Positions 1-6,831 of a stretch of 10,861 bases of DNA are shown here, one piece after another. The translations under genes were made by a program, and so were the position numbers. The notes below the pieces were generated by a model. That model was not told the DNA's origin, did not search any database, and worked only from the letters and a program-made list of their open reading frames with translations. The first letter of the stretch is position 1, and every line of letters starts with the position of its first letter. The stretch covers positions 1-10,861 of the forward strand of contig DATGLW010000097.1 in assembly GCA_035293965.1 (NCBI GenBank), in the 5' to 3' direction. This DNA comes from DATGLW01 sp035293965. GTDB lineage: Bacteria > Actinomycetota > Acidimicrobiia > Acidimicrobiales > RAAP-2.

Positions 1-1
1 C

Positions 2-916
2 CTACCCGGCTGCGCCTTCGGTGACCTCGAACCAGTACGAGGAGCCCTTCCGGCCAGTGCTGCCGCCGACCGCCGGGCCGAAGACCTCGCGCATGAGCGC
101 GCCGTGGCATCGACCCATGTAGTGGGTGGCGAACCGGGTGCGGAACCGCTCCGAGAAGCAGAGCAGCGCCTGGAGGACGTACTGCTCGGTGTAGAGGCGC
201 TTGCGGTAGGAGACCGGGTACTCCCAGGGCAGGTAGATGTCGTCGACATGGACCACAGAGCCCGGCGGCAGCGAGGGGATGACGCGGTTGAAGAGGAACG
301 GCACGTCCCCACGTGCCCGGACCACGTGGCTCGAGTCGACGAAGAGCAGCACGCGCTCGCCCAACGTGGACCACGGCCGGGCAGCGAGGTCGACGTCTTC
401 GACACAGGACCCCACGACGAGGTCGGCCACACCGTCGACGGCACGCCTCGGCTTCGGGTCGATGGCCGTCAAGGTGGTCGCCGTGCCTGCCCAGTCGATC
501 GTCCGGCGCGCCACCATCGTCGAGAACCCAGAACCCACCTCGACGATGTCGGTCGGACGGTAGGCGCTGATCATCGAGGCGTAGATCTCCGCGTCGGGCG
601 TCTCGTACCAGCGGTTGGCGACGTGCGTGCGGTCACCCAGCACGTTGATGGACGAGTCGGCACGCAGCGCCTGGTGGAGCTCGCGGTCGGCTGCCCAGCT
701 CCTCAGGAGCTCGACCTGCTCGCCCTCGTGGAGGTCGATCCCCTCGTGGCCCAGCGGGGCGGAGGGGTCCTCGTCAGCCGGCACGTCAGCCAGGCACCGG
801 GGCACGACCGCGTCGCGGTACTGGCGGTACATCGCCACCCGGTCCGACAGCCGCGGGCTGACCTTGTAGAGGACCGAGTCGGCGACGTGCGAGACGGCCT
901 CGCGAAGGCGATCCAC
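2..916 (-). CDS. Class I SAM-dependent methyltransferase (Methyltransf_24-like), 304 aa
   Basis: This is probably a cytosolic methyltransferase; the substrate cannot be told from sequence. A Rossmann-type SAM site is visible: motif I VEVGSGFST at residues 125-133, an acidic strand end AIDPKP at 151-156, LLFVDSSHV at 190-198, and VHVDDIYLPWEYP at 222-234. Asp-Asp after a hydrophobic strand is typical of family-24 methyltransferases found in sugar or surface-polymer loci. About 110 N-terminal residues precede the fold and are not recognised. The start is a GTG at 916 with no clear Shine-Dalgarno sequence, so a later start (for example the Met at residue 29) is possible. The stop TAG lies at bases 2-4, so the gene is complete, but its downstream neighbours are outside the window. 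It is divergent from the GYD gene across a repeat-bearing gap. The fold is secure and the function is not. Confidence 0.85.
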   Translation of the reverse strand: MDRLREAVSHVADSVLYKVSPRLSDRVAMYRQYRDAVVPRCLADVPADEDPSAPLGHEGIDLHEGEQVELLRSWAADRELHQALRADSSINVLGDRTHVANRWYETPDAEIYASMISAYRPTDIVEVGSGFSTMVARRTIDWAGTATTLTAIDPKPRRAVDGVADLVVGSCVEDVDLAARPWSTLGERVLLFVDSSHVVRARGDVPFLFNRVIPSLPPGSVVHVDDIYLPWEYPVSYRKRLYTEQYVLQALLCFSERFRTRFATHYMGRCHGALMREVFGPAVGGSTGRKGSSYWFEVTEGAAG

Positions 917-974
917 TGCGGGCGATCGTACGCGAAGACCGGCGCGTCCTGATGTCGCGGTACCGGAACCGGAT

Positions 975-1080
975 GGCCGGCGGGCACCTGCGCCCCGACG
1001 GCCCGGTCGCCAGCCGGCCGGCGCGCACCTGCGCCCCGACAGCCCGGTCGCCGACCGGCCGGCGCGCCCGCCGCCCCGAG
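975..1080. repeat. 41-bp tandem repeat, about 2.6 copies
   Basis: Units start with GGCCGG at 975, 1016 and 1057, giving an exact 41-bp period; the third unit is partial and ends near 1080. Each of the first two units contains CACCTGCGCCCCGAC followed by GCCCGGTCGCC. The second and third unit junctions carry the palindrome CCGGCCGG. The array fills much of the gap between the divergent methyltransferase and the GYD gene. A short frame through it is open (952-1140), but it has no ribosome-binding site and its composition is purely that of the repeat. Confidence 0.75.
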
Positions 1081-1084
1081 CTTC
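1053..1084 (+). repeat. Dispersed repeat, copy 1
   Basis: This 32-bp block, starting GACCGGCCGGCGCGCCCG, matches 29 of 32 positions of the block at 1722-1753 in the same orientation. It overlaps the last unit of the 41-bp tandem array and lies about 115 bp upstream of the GYD start codon. It contains the CCGGCCGG palindrome and ends in CGAGCTTC. Confidence 0.6.
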
Positions 1085-1199
1085 GTTCTCTGGGAGTGCG
1101 CGGTCCTGCCGTATTCCGGCACTTGGGTTGCTTGCAATGAGGGGCGCGCGGGTTCACACTGAACGGACGGCGCCTGTCGCCGGTGGAAGGAGGTACACG

Positions 1200-1508
1200 A
1201 TGGCACGGTACGTCCTACTCAGCACCCTGACCGTCGAAGGCCGAAGGACGCTGCACCAGCACCCCGAACGGATGCAGGAAGTGGACAACGAGATCCAGAC
1301 GTTCGGCTGTAAGGTACTCGATCAGTACGCCGTCCTTGGGCCGTACGACTTCGTGAGCGTGGTGGAGGCGCCCGACAACGAGACCATCGCCCATCTGGCG
1401 GTGGACCTCGGCTCCCGTGGAACCGTCCAGGTCATGACCTTGCCGGCCATCTCCATCGACGAGTTCGCCTCGCAGCTGCGCCGGAGCGAGCAGCTCGGCC
1501 ACAACTGA
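1200..1508 (+). CDS. GYD domain-containing protein, 102 aa
   Basis: This small soluble protein belongs to the GYD family (Pfam PF08734), a ferredoxin-like fold of unknown biochemical role named after a conserved Gly-Tyr-Asp motif. Here the core is VLGPYDFVSVVEAPDNE (about residues 44-60), followed by LGSRGTVQVMTLPAI (about 70-84), which matches the usual family layout and length. The start at 1200 is set by an excellent Shine-Dalgarno sequence, AGGAGGT at 1188-1194, five bases upstream. The frame continues upstream to 1128, but that extension (MLAMRGARVH) has no ribosome-binding site. No signal peptide or membrane segment is present. It stands alone: the next gene starts 311 bp downstream, and no clear terminator or promoter was found. 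Family assignment is confident; function is unknown. Confidence 0.88.
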   Translation: MARYVLLSTLTVEGRRTLHQHPERMQEVDNEIQTFGCKVLDQYAVLGPYDFVSVVEAPDNETIAHLAVDLGSRGTVQVMTLPAISIDEFASQLRRSEQLGHN

Positions 1509-1819
1509 ACTGCCAGCGCACTGATCAGAGCACCGCGACCACGACGTTGAGGTAAGGCGATCGGCGTCCTTCTCGCTTGCGACCACAGCCACCCGTCGTC
1601 CTGCTTCGGCGCCCGCGAGCACCTCGGTCGCAGTCCACTGCCCTCTCGAGGACTCCGCCCAACCCGTCACCTACGATCGACATGTACGAGGGCCAGGCTG
1701 CGGCTCAACGGCGTGGCCTATGGCCGGCCGGCGCACCCGCCGCCTCGAGCTTCCCATTGCTGGCGGGCCAGCTAGGGTTGGTCGACCGTAGCGCAACACC
1801 TCGGAGGCCGGGAGTCGAC
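1509..1819. other. Gap of 311 bp without a convincing gene
   Basis: An open frame runs through this gap into the downstream ATPase (from 1577), but its translation is low-complexity and does not resemble the N-terminus of an ABC ATPase. The ATPase proper starts at 1820. The only structured element seen is the second copy of a dispersed repeat at 1722-1753. No convincing promoter or terminator was recognised; TACGAT at 1672-1677 resembles a -10 box but has no -35 partner. Confidence 0.5.
1722..1753 (+). repeat. Dispersed repeat, copy 2
   Basis: It matches 1053-1084 at 29 of 32 positions, including the palindrome GCCGGCCGGC at 1723-1732 and the terminal CGAGCTTC. It lies about 67 bp upstream of the ABC ATPase start, in the same orientation relative to the downstream gene as copy 1. 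This is consistent with a small intergenic repeat family, but two copies in one window cannot establish that. Confidence 0.6.
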
Positions 1820-2773
1820 ATGGCCGAAGCGACCGGCCGACAAGGCAACCCTGCACGGGACCCCATCATCGAGGTCCGCGGGCTCCGCATGCGCTACGGG
1901 GACTTCGAGGCCGTCCGGGGGATCGACCTCACCGTCGAGCGCGGCGACGTGTTCGCCTTCCTCGGCCCGAACGGGGCGGGCAAGACCACGACCGTCGAGA
2001 TCCTCGAGGGCTACCGCCGGCGCACAGGCGGGGAAGTCCGCGTGCTCGGTGCGGACCCGCAAAACGCGGGACCCCAGTGGCGAGCTCGGATCGGCGTCGT
2101 GCTGCAGGAGTCCGAGCCCGAACGGGACCTCACGGTGGCCGAGTGCCTGGCCCTCTACGCCGGGTACTACCCCTCGCCGCGTGACGTCGACGACACCATG
2201 GCGCTCGTCGGCCTGGCGGACCGGGCCGAGGTGACGGCGAGCCGGCTGTCGGGCGGCGAACGGCGGCGCCTCGACGTCGCGCTGGCCCTCATCGGCGACC
2301 CGGAGCTCCTCTTCCTCGACGAGCCCACCACGGGCTTCGATCCCAATGCGCGCCGTGCGGCGTGGGACATGATCGGGGGTCTCCGAGCACTCGGGGTGAC
2401 CGTGTTCCTCACGACGCACTTCATGGACGAAGCCGAGCACCTGGCCGACCACGTGGTCGTCATCGCCGGCGGCCGCGTCGTGGCCGAGGGACCGCCCGGC
2501 ACCCTCGGCGGGCGCGAGAAAGCGGCCGCGCGGATCTCCTTCAGCCTCCCGCCGGGCACGACCGAGGCGTCGCTGCCCGAGGTCGTGCGCGGCGCTGTGG
2601 CCGAGCGTGACGGCGACCGGCTGGTCCTTCGAGCTGCGTCACCGGTGTCGGTCCTCGGGCCGCTCACCCGGTGGGCGGAGGAGGCGGGGCTGGACCTCCC
2701 CGACCTCGAGGTCCAGCGCCCGAGCCTCGAGGAGGTCTACCTGGCGCTGACGACCGGCCCGGGTCCCCGGTGA
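1820..2773 (+). CDS. ABC exporter ATP-binding protein, DrrA/CcmA type, 317 aa
   Basis: This is the cytosolic ATPase of a two-component ABC exporter. All nucleotide-binding motifs are intact: Walker A GPNGAGKTT (49-57), Q-loop Gln in VVLQES (about 96), signature LSGGE (143-147), Walker B LLFLDEPTTG (163-172) and the switch His in FLTTH (200). About 90 residues after the NBD, ending in SLEEVYLALT, match the C-terminal extension of DrrA-like daunorubicin/ABC-2 exporters. The start ATG at 1820 is preceded by GGGAG (1810-1814); the longer upstream frame is unlike protein. The stop overlaps the permease start as TGATG, implying translational coupling. The substrate is unknown: a drug, lipid or polysaccharide are all plausible. 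Family assignment is very secure. Confidence 0.95.
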   Translation: MAEATGRQGNPARDPIIEVRGLRMRYGDFEAVRGIDLTVERGDVFAFLGPNGAGKTTTVEILEGYRRRTGGEVRVLGADPQNAGPQWRARIGVVLQESEPERDLTVAECLALYAGYYPSPRDVDDTMALVGLADRAEVTASRLSGGERRRLDVALALIGDPELLFLDEPTTGFDPNARRAAWDMIGGLRALGVTVFLTTHFMDEAEHLADHVVVIAGGRVVAEGPPGTLGGREKAAARISFSLPPGTTEASLPEVVRGAVAERDGDRLVLRAASPVSVLGPLTRWAEEAGLDLPDLEVQRPSLEEVYLALTTGPGPR

Positions 2774-3600
2774 TGCAACGGCGTGGGTCCGCCCGGCAGG
2801 CGGTGGACAGCCACGGCGTCGGCGCGCTCGTGCGGTTCACCCTCCACCAGTTCCCCTACGACCTCCGGGCCCTGCTGCGCAACCGCCAGGCCCGCTTCTT
2901 CACCTTGGCCCTGCCAGTGATCTTCCTCGTGCTCTTCGCCTCGATCTTCGGCGGTCACCACACCGTGGCGGTCTCCGGGGGACGGATCGACACTTCTGCC
3001 TACTACGTGCCTGGCATCATCACCCTCGGGATCGTCGGGGCGTCCTTCGTCAACCTGGTCATCTCCGTCACCTCGCAGCGCGAGGCAGGCGTGCTCAAGC
3101 GACGGCGGGCGACGCCCGTGCCCGCCGCGGCGATCATCGCCGGCCGAGCGCTCACGGCGGTCGTCACAGCGCTGGCGATCACCGTCGTGCTGTTCGCCAT
3201 CGGCTGGGGCGCCTACCACGTGCACGTGCCGGCCCGAACGGCGCCAGCGCTCCTCGTCGCCGTGGTGGTCGGCACGATCTCCTTCTGCTGCCTGGGCTTT
3301 GCCCTGGCCTCGGTGATCCGCGACGAGGACGCGGCGCAGCCGATCACCCAGGCGGTCACGCTGCCCCTCTACTTCATCTCCGGCGTGTTCGTCGCCACCT
3401 CGCTGTTCCCCCACTGGCTGGTCGACGTGGCCGGCGTCTTCCCCGTGCGGCATCTGGCTGCCGCCCTCCTCACCGCCTACAACCCACACACGCAGGGGGC
3501 GGGCTTCGCCGGCAAGGACCTCCTCGTCATGGCCGCATGGGGAACCGGCGGCCTCGTCGTCGCGCTGCGGCGCTTCAGCTGGCTGCCGGTCGGGCGTTGA
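2773..3600 (+). CDS. ABC-2 type exporter permease, 275 aa
   Basis: This is the integral membrane partner of the preceding ATPase. The start ATG at 2773 shares its A with the ATPase stop (TGATG). After a cytosolic N-terminus with an amphipathic stretch (FTLHQFPYDLRALLRNRQAR), hydrophobic segments lie near residues 42-60, 78-100, 120-146, 157-182, 191-212 and 245-265, giving the six-TM ABC-2 topology. The conserved REAGVLKRRRATPV motif (103-116), a hallmark of DrrB-like permeases, sits between TM2 and TM3. An extracytoplasmic loop around 60-77 is short, so there is no large exporter domain. It most likely forms a homodimer with two ATPase subunits. Nothing nearby names the cargo. Confidence 0.93.
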   Translation: MQRRGSARQAVDSHGVGALVRFTLHQFPYDLRALLRNRQARFFTLALPVIFLVLFASIFGGHHTVAVSGGRIDTSAYYVPGIITLGIVGASFVNLVISVTSQREAGVLKRRRATPVPAAAIIAGRALTAVVTALAITVVLFAIGWGAYHVHVPARTAPALLVAVVVGTISFCCLGFALASVIRDEDAAQPITQAVTLPLYFISGVFVATSLFPHWLVDVAGVFPVRHLAAALLTAYNPHTQGAGFAGKDLLVMAAWGTGGLVVALRRFSWLPVGR

Positions 3601-3610
3601 AGCCATCGCC

Positions 3611-3626
3611 CGCGCGTCGTGCGCGC
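3611..3626 (+). terminator. Weak GC hairpin after the exporter operon
   Basis: CGCGC (3611-3615) and GCGCG (3621-3625) form a 5-bp stem with a 5-base loop just after the permease stop. There is no T-tract, so termination is only a possibility. Confidence 0.2.
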
Positions 3627-3629
3627 CCC

Positions 3630-3658
3630 TTGAAATGCAGATCGGCTTTCCATACCAT
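3630..3658 (+). promoter_or_regulatory. Sigma-70-type promoter of the solute-binding protein gene
   Basis: TTGAAA (3630-3635, five of six to the -35 consensus) is followed after exactly 17 bp by TACCAT (3653-3658, four of six to the -10 consensus). The predicted transcription start near 3665 leaves a leader of about 40 nt before the ATG at 3704. The short AT-richer stretch stands out from the GC-rich surroundings. It supports separate transcription of the binding protein from the exporter operon. Confidence 0.5.
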
Positions 3659-3703
3659 TGGACGGGGCGGCGGACGCTGCCACGTTCAGCCAAGGGGGGG
3701 CCG

Positions 3704-4981
3704 ATGACCGGTCGGGCCCGGACCAGACGTTCAGTGGCCGGCCCGTTGGCCGTCGCCGTTGCGCTCGGCACCGGAGGGACCCTCGCCCTCCCGGCCGTCG
3801 CCGGCGCCTCGGGGCGATCGGCGAGCACCATCACCATCGGCTACATCGGCGACTTCACCGGCGTCTCCTCCTCGACCTTTGCCGACGGCTTCGGAGGCGC
3901 CGAGGCGCGCGTGGACCTGCAGAATGCCGAAGGCGGGGTGAACGGGCACAAGCTGAAGCTCGTGTCCGTGGACACGCAGTCGAGCCCCACGCAGACCGCC
4001 ACGGCGGTCCAGGAGCTGATCTCCGTCGACCACGTGTTCGGCATCGTCGAGGACTCCGCCTTCTTCTTCGGTGGCGCGAAGTACGCCCAGCAGGCAGGCG
4101 TGCCGGTCACCGGGTTCGGCATCGACGGGCCCGAGTGGAACGAGCAGCCGTACACGAACATGTTCGACGTGTTCCCGCCGAGCATCGGGCCGATCAACGG
4201 GGTCACCTACACCACCACGACGGCGGCGAATTTCATGAAGCGTCTGGGCGTGACCAAGTTCGGCATCCTCGGGTACGGCATCTCGCCGTCGTCGACCCGG
4301 GGGGTGAAGGCCGAGGTCTACACGATGCAAAAGGCCGGCATCGGCATCTGCTACGAGAACCTCTCGGTTCCCTTCGGCGGCGTCGACTTCACCGCCGATG
4401 TGCTCCAGATCAAGCAGGCAGGGTGCGACGGGCTCGCGACCTCCTTCGAGGATGCGTCGGACATCGCCATCGGGCAAGCGATCAAGAACGCCGGGCTCCA
4501 CCTCAAGGCCCAGCTGTACTCGGAGGGCTACGACAACACCGTGCTCCACAACGCAGCGGCCCGGGCCGCCATCAACGGCGACTACTTCGCGACGCCCATC
4601 AACTTCAGCACGCCGAACGCAGCGACGCGCCAGATGCTCGACGCGCTCAAGAAGTACGACCCGGGCTTCGCGAGCGGCGGGATCCCGGACCTGGGCCTCT
4701 ACAGCGGGTACCTGGCCACGGATCTCATGATCACGGGACTGCGGCATGCCGGGAAGGACCCGACGCAGGCAGCCTTCATCCACAACCTGCGCCAGGTGGG
4801 CGACTACACCGCCAACGGGATCCTGTCCTCGCCGACGACCTTCCAGCACTTCGGCACCGCCGCCATGCTGCCCAAGAGGTCGTGCTCCTGGTTCGTGCAG
4901 CTCAGGGGGAGCTCCTTCGTCGTCTACAACGGCGGCAAGCCGCTCTGCGGCACCCTGGTCGCGGTCCCGGGGCTCTCGTAG
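3704..4981 (+). CDS. Secreted ABC transporter substrate-binding protein, branched-chain amino acid type (Peripla_BP_6), 425 aa
   Basis: This is an extracytoplasmic solute receptor of the LivJ-like / type I periplasmic binding fold family. The start ATG at 3704 follows AAGGGGGGG (3692-3700). Residues 1-36 form a signal peptide: a basic n-region (RARTRR), a hydrophobic core (VAGPLAVAVALG) and a small-residue cleavage region (LPAVAGA). There is no lipobox Cys, unusual for a Gram-positive binding protein, so membrane anchoring is not evident. The mature N-terminus TITIGYIGDFTG and the later GGAEARVDLQNAEGGVNGHKL stretch match the family. Cys residues in ICYEN, AGCDG, RSCSW and PLCGT could form disulfides in the extracytoplasmic space. 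No LivH/M/G/F-type permease or ATPase genes are adjacent, and the neighbouring ABC pair is an exporter. The ligand cannot be inferred. Confidence 0.88.
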   Translation: MTGRARTRRSVAGPLAVAVALGTGGTLALPAVAGASGRSASTITIGYIGDFTGVSSSTFADGFGGAEARVDLQNAEGGVNGHKLKLVSVDTQSSPTQTATAVQELISVDHVFGIVEDSAFFFGGAKYAQQAGVPVTGFGIDGPEWNEQPYTNMFDVFPPSIGPINGVTYTTTTAANFMKRLGVTKFGILGYGISPSSTRGVKAEVYTMQKAGIGICYENLSVPFGGVDFTADVLQIKQAGCDGLATSFEDASDIAIGQAIKNAGLHLKAQLYSEGYDNTVLHNAAARAAINGDYFATPINFSTPNAATRQMLDALKKYDPGFASGGIPDLGLYSGYLATDLMITGLRHAGKDPTQAAFIHNLRQVGDYTANGILSSPTTFQHFGTAAMLPKRSCSWFVQLRGSSFVVYNGGKPLCGTLVAVPGLS

Positions 4982-4993
4982 GCGAGGAGCGGA

Positions 4994-5029
4994 CGAGAAC
5001 GGTCGAACGCTGCGGTAGATTGGTTCTCG
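4994..5029. promoter_or_regulatory. Inverted repeat upstream of the ArsR-family gene
   Basis: CGAGAAC (4994-5000) and GTTCTCG (5023-5029) are perfect 7-bp inverted arms separated by 22 bp, in the 76-bp gap between the binding-protein gene and the regulator. TAGATT (5016-5021), a possible -10 box, lies between the arms. It could be an autoregulatory operator of the ArsR-type protein or a terminator stem of the upstream gene; no T-tract follows. Confidence 0.3.
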
Positions 5030-5057
5030 CTATCGGGATGCCGGACAAGGAGGTGCT

Positions 5058-5462
5058 GTGCGCGCTCCGCATGCTCGCGCGATGCCCGCGCCGCGACCAC
5101 CCGCCCCGCCCGTTCCGGCTGACCCCGTTGGTCGTGACCTCCTCGCCCGCTTCTACCGCGCCCTCGGCGATCCGACCCGCCTGATGCTCCTGGCCTTCTG
5201 CGCCGAGGAGGAGCGCACCGGGAGCCAGTGCGTCGCGCATGCCGGCCTCTCCCAGGGGCGCGTCTCGGCACATCTCGGCTGCCTGGTCAGCTGCGGCCTG
5301 CTCGAGGTGCGGCGAGCCGGACGCTTCGCCTACTACCAGGTGGCCGACCCGCGGGTGGCCGAGCTCGTAGAGCTCGGGGCGTCGATGGTCGCCGATCACG
5401 CCGCCTCGATCGCCGCCTGCGCGAGGGTTGCCCCTCAGGAGCCCGCTGCCCTCCGCAGGTGA
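5058..5462 (+). CDS. ArsR/SmtB-family winged-helix regulator, CmtR-like thiol metal sensor, 134 aa
   Basis: This is probably a dimeric DNA-binding repressor released by a thiophilic metal. The winged helix runs from about residue 27 to 98: RFYRALGDPTRLMLLAF is the classic ArsR helix, LSQGRVSAHLGCLVSCGLLEV is the recognition-helix region, and GRFAYYQVAD is the wing. Cys75-x3-Cys79 sits where the Cd/Pb sensor CmtR of Mycobacterium tuberculosis has its Cys57/Cys61 pair. Cys121 lies 42 residues later, close to CmtR's 41-residue spacing to Cys102. Cys48 and Cys58 are extra. The GTG start at 5058 is placed by AAGGAGGT (5047-5054); ATG at 5082 is an alternative that skips a Pro/Ala-rich tail. Its 3' end overlaps the convergent thioredoxin gene by 28 bp. 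The link to the redox operon is inferred from proximity. Confidence 0.88.
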   Translation: MRAPHARAMPAPRPPAPPVPADPVGRDLLARFYRALGDPTRLMLLAFCAEEERTGSQCVAHAGLSQGRVSAHLGCLVSCGLLEVRRAGRFAYYQVADPRVAELVELGASMVADHAASIAACARVAPQEPAALRR

Positions 5463-6136
5463 GCAGCGGCCGGGGTCTCGCCGCCGCCGAGCCGCTTCGC
5501 GGCGACCAGCAGCGCGCCCATCGTCGAAACCGGGACGCTGTTGCGGTACCGGATACGGCCTGCCTGGTCGATCAGCACGTACAGATCGGGCGTCCCCGAG
5601 GGATCGTACGCGAGGCTGAGCGGCTTCGACGCCAGCCCCCACTCCCACCCGGGGCGCACGATGCCCTTCCCGAGCATCGCCTCCCGCCCGAAGGTGAGCA
5701 GCTGCGCGACTCCCTGCCTCCCTGGGCCGAAGTCGCCGGAGAGGCCCAAAGTGAGCACCCGGAGCCCGGCACCCGTCAGCTGGTTGAGGTGTGAGGCGAC
5801 CGCGGGGATGCTCGCCGCGCAGCTGGCACAGCCGCCTGCCACGAACCACACCATGGTCGGCCTCCCGCGCAGGGAGGCGATCGTGGCGGTCGCTCCCGAC
5901 GCCATGGTGAAGGTGCCGTCGGGCGCCGGTGCCGCGGAAGCCGACGTGGGACGGTGCTGTAACGTCGCGGGCTGCGCCGTCGGGCTCGCTCCTCCGCTCC
6001 CGCTGCCTGTCAGCGCGTACGCGGCGAGGCCAGCGGCGAGGACGACGGCGCCTGCTGCCAGGGCCCACCGCCGGCACCGGCGAGGTTCGGCAGCACGCTC
6101 GTGAACAGCGTGCCCGTAGGCAGCGTCGCTGCTCAT
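5435..6136 (-). CDS. Membrane-anchored thioredoxin-fold protein with CASC motif, 233 aa
   Basis: This is a TlpA/redoxin-like thiol oxidoreductase predicted to face the outside of the membrane. The N-terminus has a basic stretch (RRCRRW, 19-24), one TM segment (about 25-43), a flexible Ser/Ala/Pro/Thr linker to about 70, then the thioredoxin domain. Visible are MVWFVAGGCASC (CXXC at 103-106) and the cis-proline strand SGTPDLYVLID (Pro183), so the redox fold looks intact. The start ATG at 6136 overlaps the upstream gene's TGA as ATGA (6133-6136), implying coupled translation. It is the last gene of the minus-strand operon and a diverged paralogue of its upstream neighbour. Its stop lies within the last codons of the convergent ArsR-type gene. 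The partner could be the CCTP membrane protein or an extracytoplasmic metal or disulfide substrate; this is inference. Confidence 0.87.
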   Translation of the reverse strand: MSSDAAYGHAVHERAAEPRRCRRWALAAGAVVLAAGLAAYALTGSGSGGASPTAQPATLQHRPTSASAAPAPDGTFTMASGATATIASLRGRPTMVWFVAGGCASCAASIPAVASHLNQLTGAGLRVLTLGLSGDFGPGRQGVAQLLTFGREAMLGKGIVRPGWEWGLASKPLSLAYDPSGTPDLYVLIDQAGRIRYRNSVPVSTMGALLVAAKRLGGGETPAAAHLRRAAGS

Positions 6137-6786
6137 GCGAGCGCCTTTGCGGCATTGAGCAGCTGTGGCATCGTGGATGCCGGCGAGCTGTTCACGTAGG
6201 TGATCGTGCCCTTGGCGTCCACCAGGTAGTAGAGGTCGAGGTAGGCCTTCGGGTTGTAGGTGTGCGTGAGAGTCGAAGATGCCTCGCCGAAGGTCCAGTC
6301 CGGGTTCGAGGCGGCACTGCCGGCGAGGGCCCTGGCGAACGTGCCCATGGGCGGTCCCGACTGGCCGAGGTCGGCGTAGTTCTCGACCTCGACCACCCGC
6401 ACGCCGTCTGCGGCGAGCGTGCCGACGTGCTGGGCCATCGCCTGGGTGCCCGCCTGGCACGACGAGCACCACGTCGTCACGAACCAGATCAGGGTGGGCC
6501 TTCCCCGTAGAGCCGCCACGGTGTCGGTCGTGCCGTCGAGGGCCGTGAAGGAGCCGTCCGGCGCGGTCGTGCCGATCGAAAGAGGCACAGCGGCTGCACT
6601 CGACGATCCGTTCCCCGAGGAACGGTGTGCGGCGTGCAGGCCAACGACCACGCCGGTGAGGGCCACGATCACCGCGAGGCTCCCGCCGGCGAGCAGTCGG
6701 TTCCCGCGGCGCCGCTGCACCCCAGCGCGGGGGCGGACCGCACCGGTCGGGCGCAGCGGTCGCTGGCCCATCGGAGCCCTACCCAT
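6133..6786 (-). CDS. Membrane-anchored thioredoxin-fold protein with CSSC motif, cis-Pro missing, 217 aa
   Basis: Layout: a basic N-terminus (about 1-30), one TM segment (31-50), a Ser/Gly/Ala linker, then a redoxin domain starting at PDGSFTALDG. The active site is LIWFVTTWCSSC (CXXC 107-110), preceded by ALRGRPT, shared almost exactly with the downstream paralogue. The C-terminal NSSPASTMPQLLNAAKAL also matches it. At the cis-proline position, where the paralogue reads GTPDLYVLID, this protein reads AYLDLYYLVD, so Pro is replaced by Leu. In thioredoxins that proline shields the CXXC, so its loss may change substrate or metal binding. The start at 6786 lacks a clear Shine-Dalgarno; ATG at 6771 with AGGG five bases upstream is an alternative. 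A 45-bp gap separates it from the CCTP gene upstream. Confidence 0.86.
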   Translation of the reverse strand: MGRAPMGQRPLRPTGAVRPRAGVQRRRGNRLLAGGSLAVIVALTGVVVGLHAAHRSSGNGSSSAAAVPLSIGTTAPDGSFTALDGTTDTVAALRGRPTLIWFVTTWCSSCQAGTQAMAQHVGTLAADGVRVVEVENYADLGQSGPPMGTFARALAGSAASNPDWTFGEASSTLTHTYNPKAYLDLYYLVDAKGTITYVNSSPASTMPQLLNAAKALA

Positions 6787-6831
6787 GACGAGGCTCGTTC
6801 TCGAGGCCTGGGTGCACGAGGACCAGCAGGG

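Noticed and set aside
975..1080. Tandem repeat as a CRISPR array
   Set aside because: Units are contiguous and 41 bp long with no unique spacers; no cas genes are present.
952..1140. Short plus-strand frame through the tandem repeat as a small protein
   Set aside because: No ribosome-binding site, and the composition is dictated by the repeat.
1577..1819. N-terminal extension of the ABC ATPase
   Set aside because: The extra residues do not resemble the family, and a start with GGGAG is present at 1820.
3704..3815. Tat signal or lipoprotein signal on the solute-binding protein
   Set aside because: Arg-Arg is present but the rest of the Tat consensus is poor, and no Cys follows the hydrophobic core.
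3658..5184. A 508-codon plus-strand frame overlapping the solute-binding protein
   Set aside because: The translation is Arg/His-rich shadow sequence; the overlapping frame has signal peptide and family motifs.
4902..6155. A 417-codon minus-strand frame across the ArsR-type and thioredoxin genes
   Set aside because: It has no recognisable domain and conflicts with two well-supported genes.
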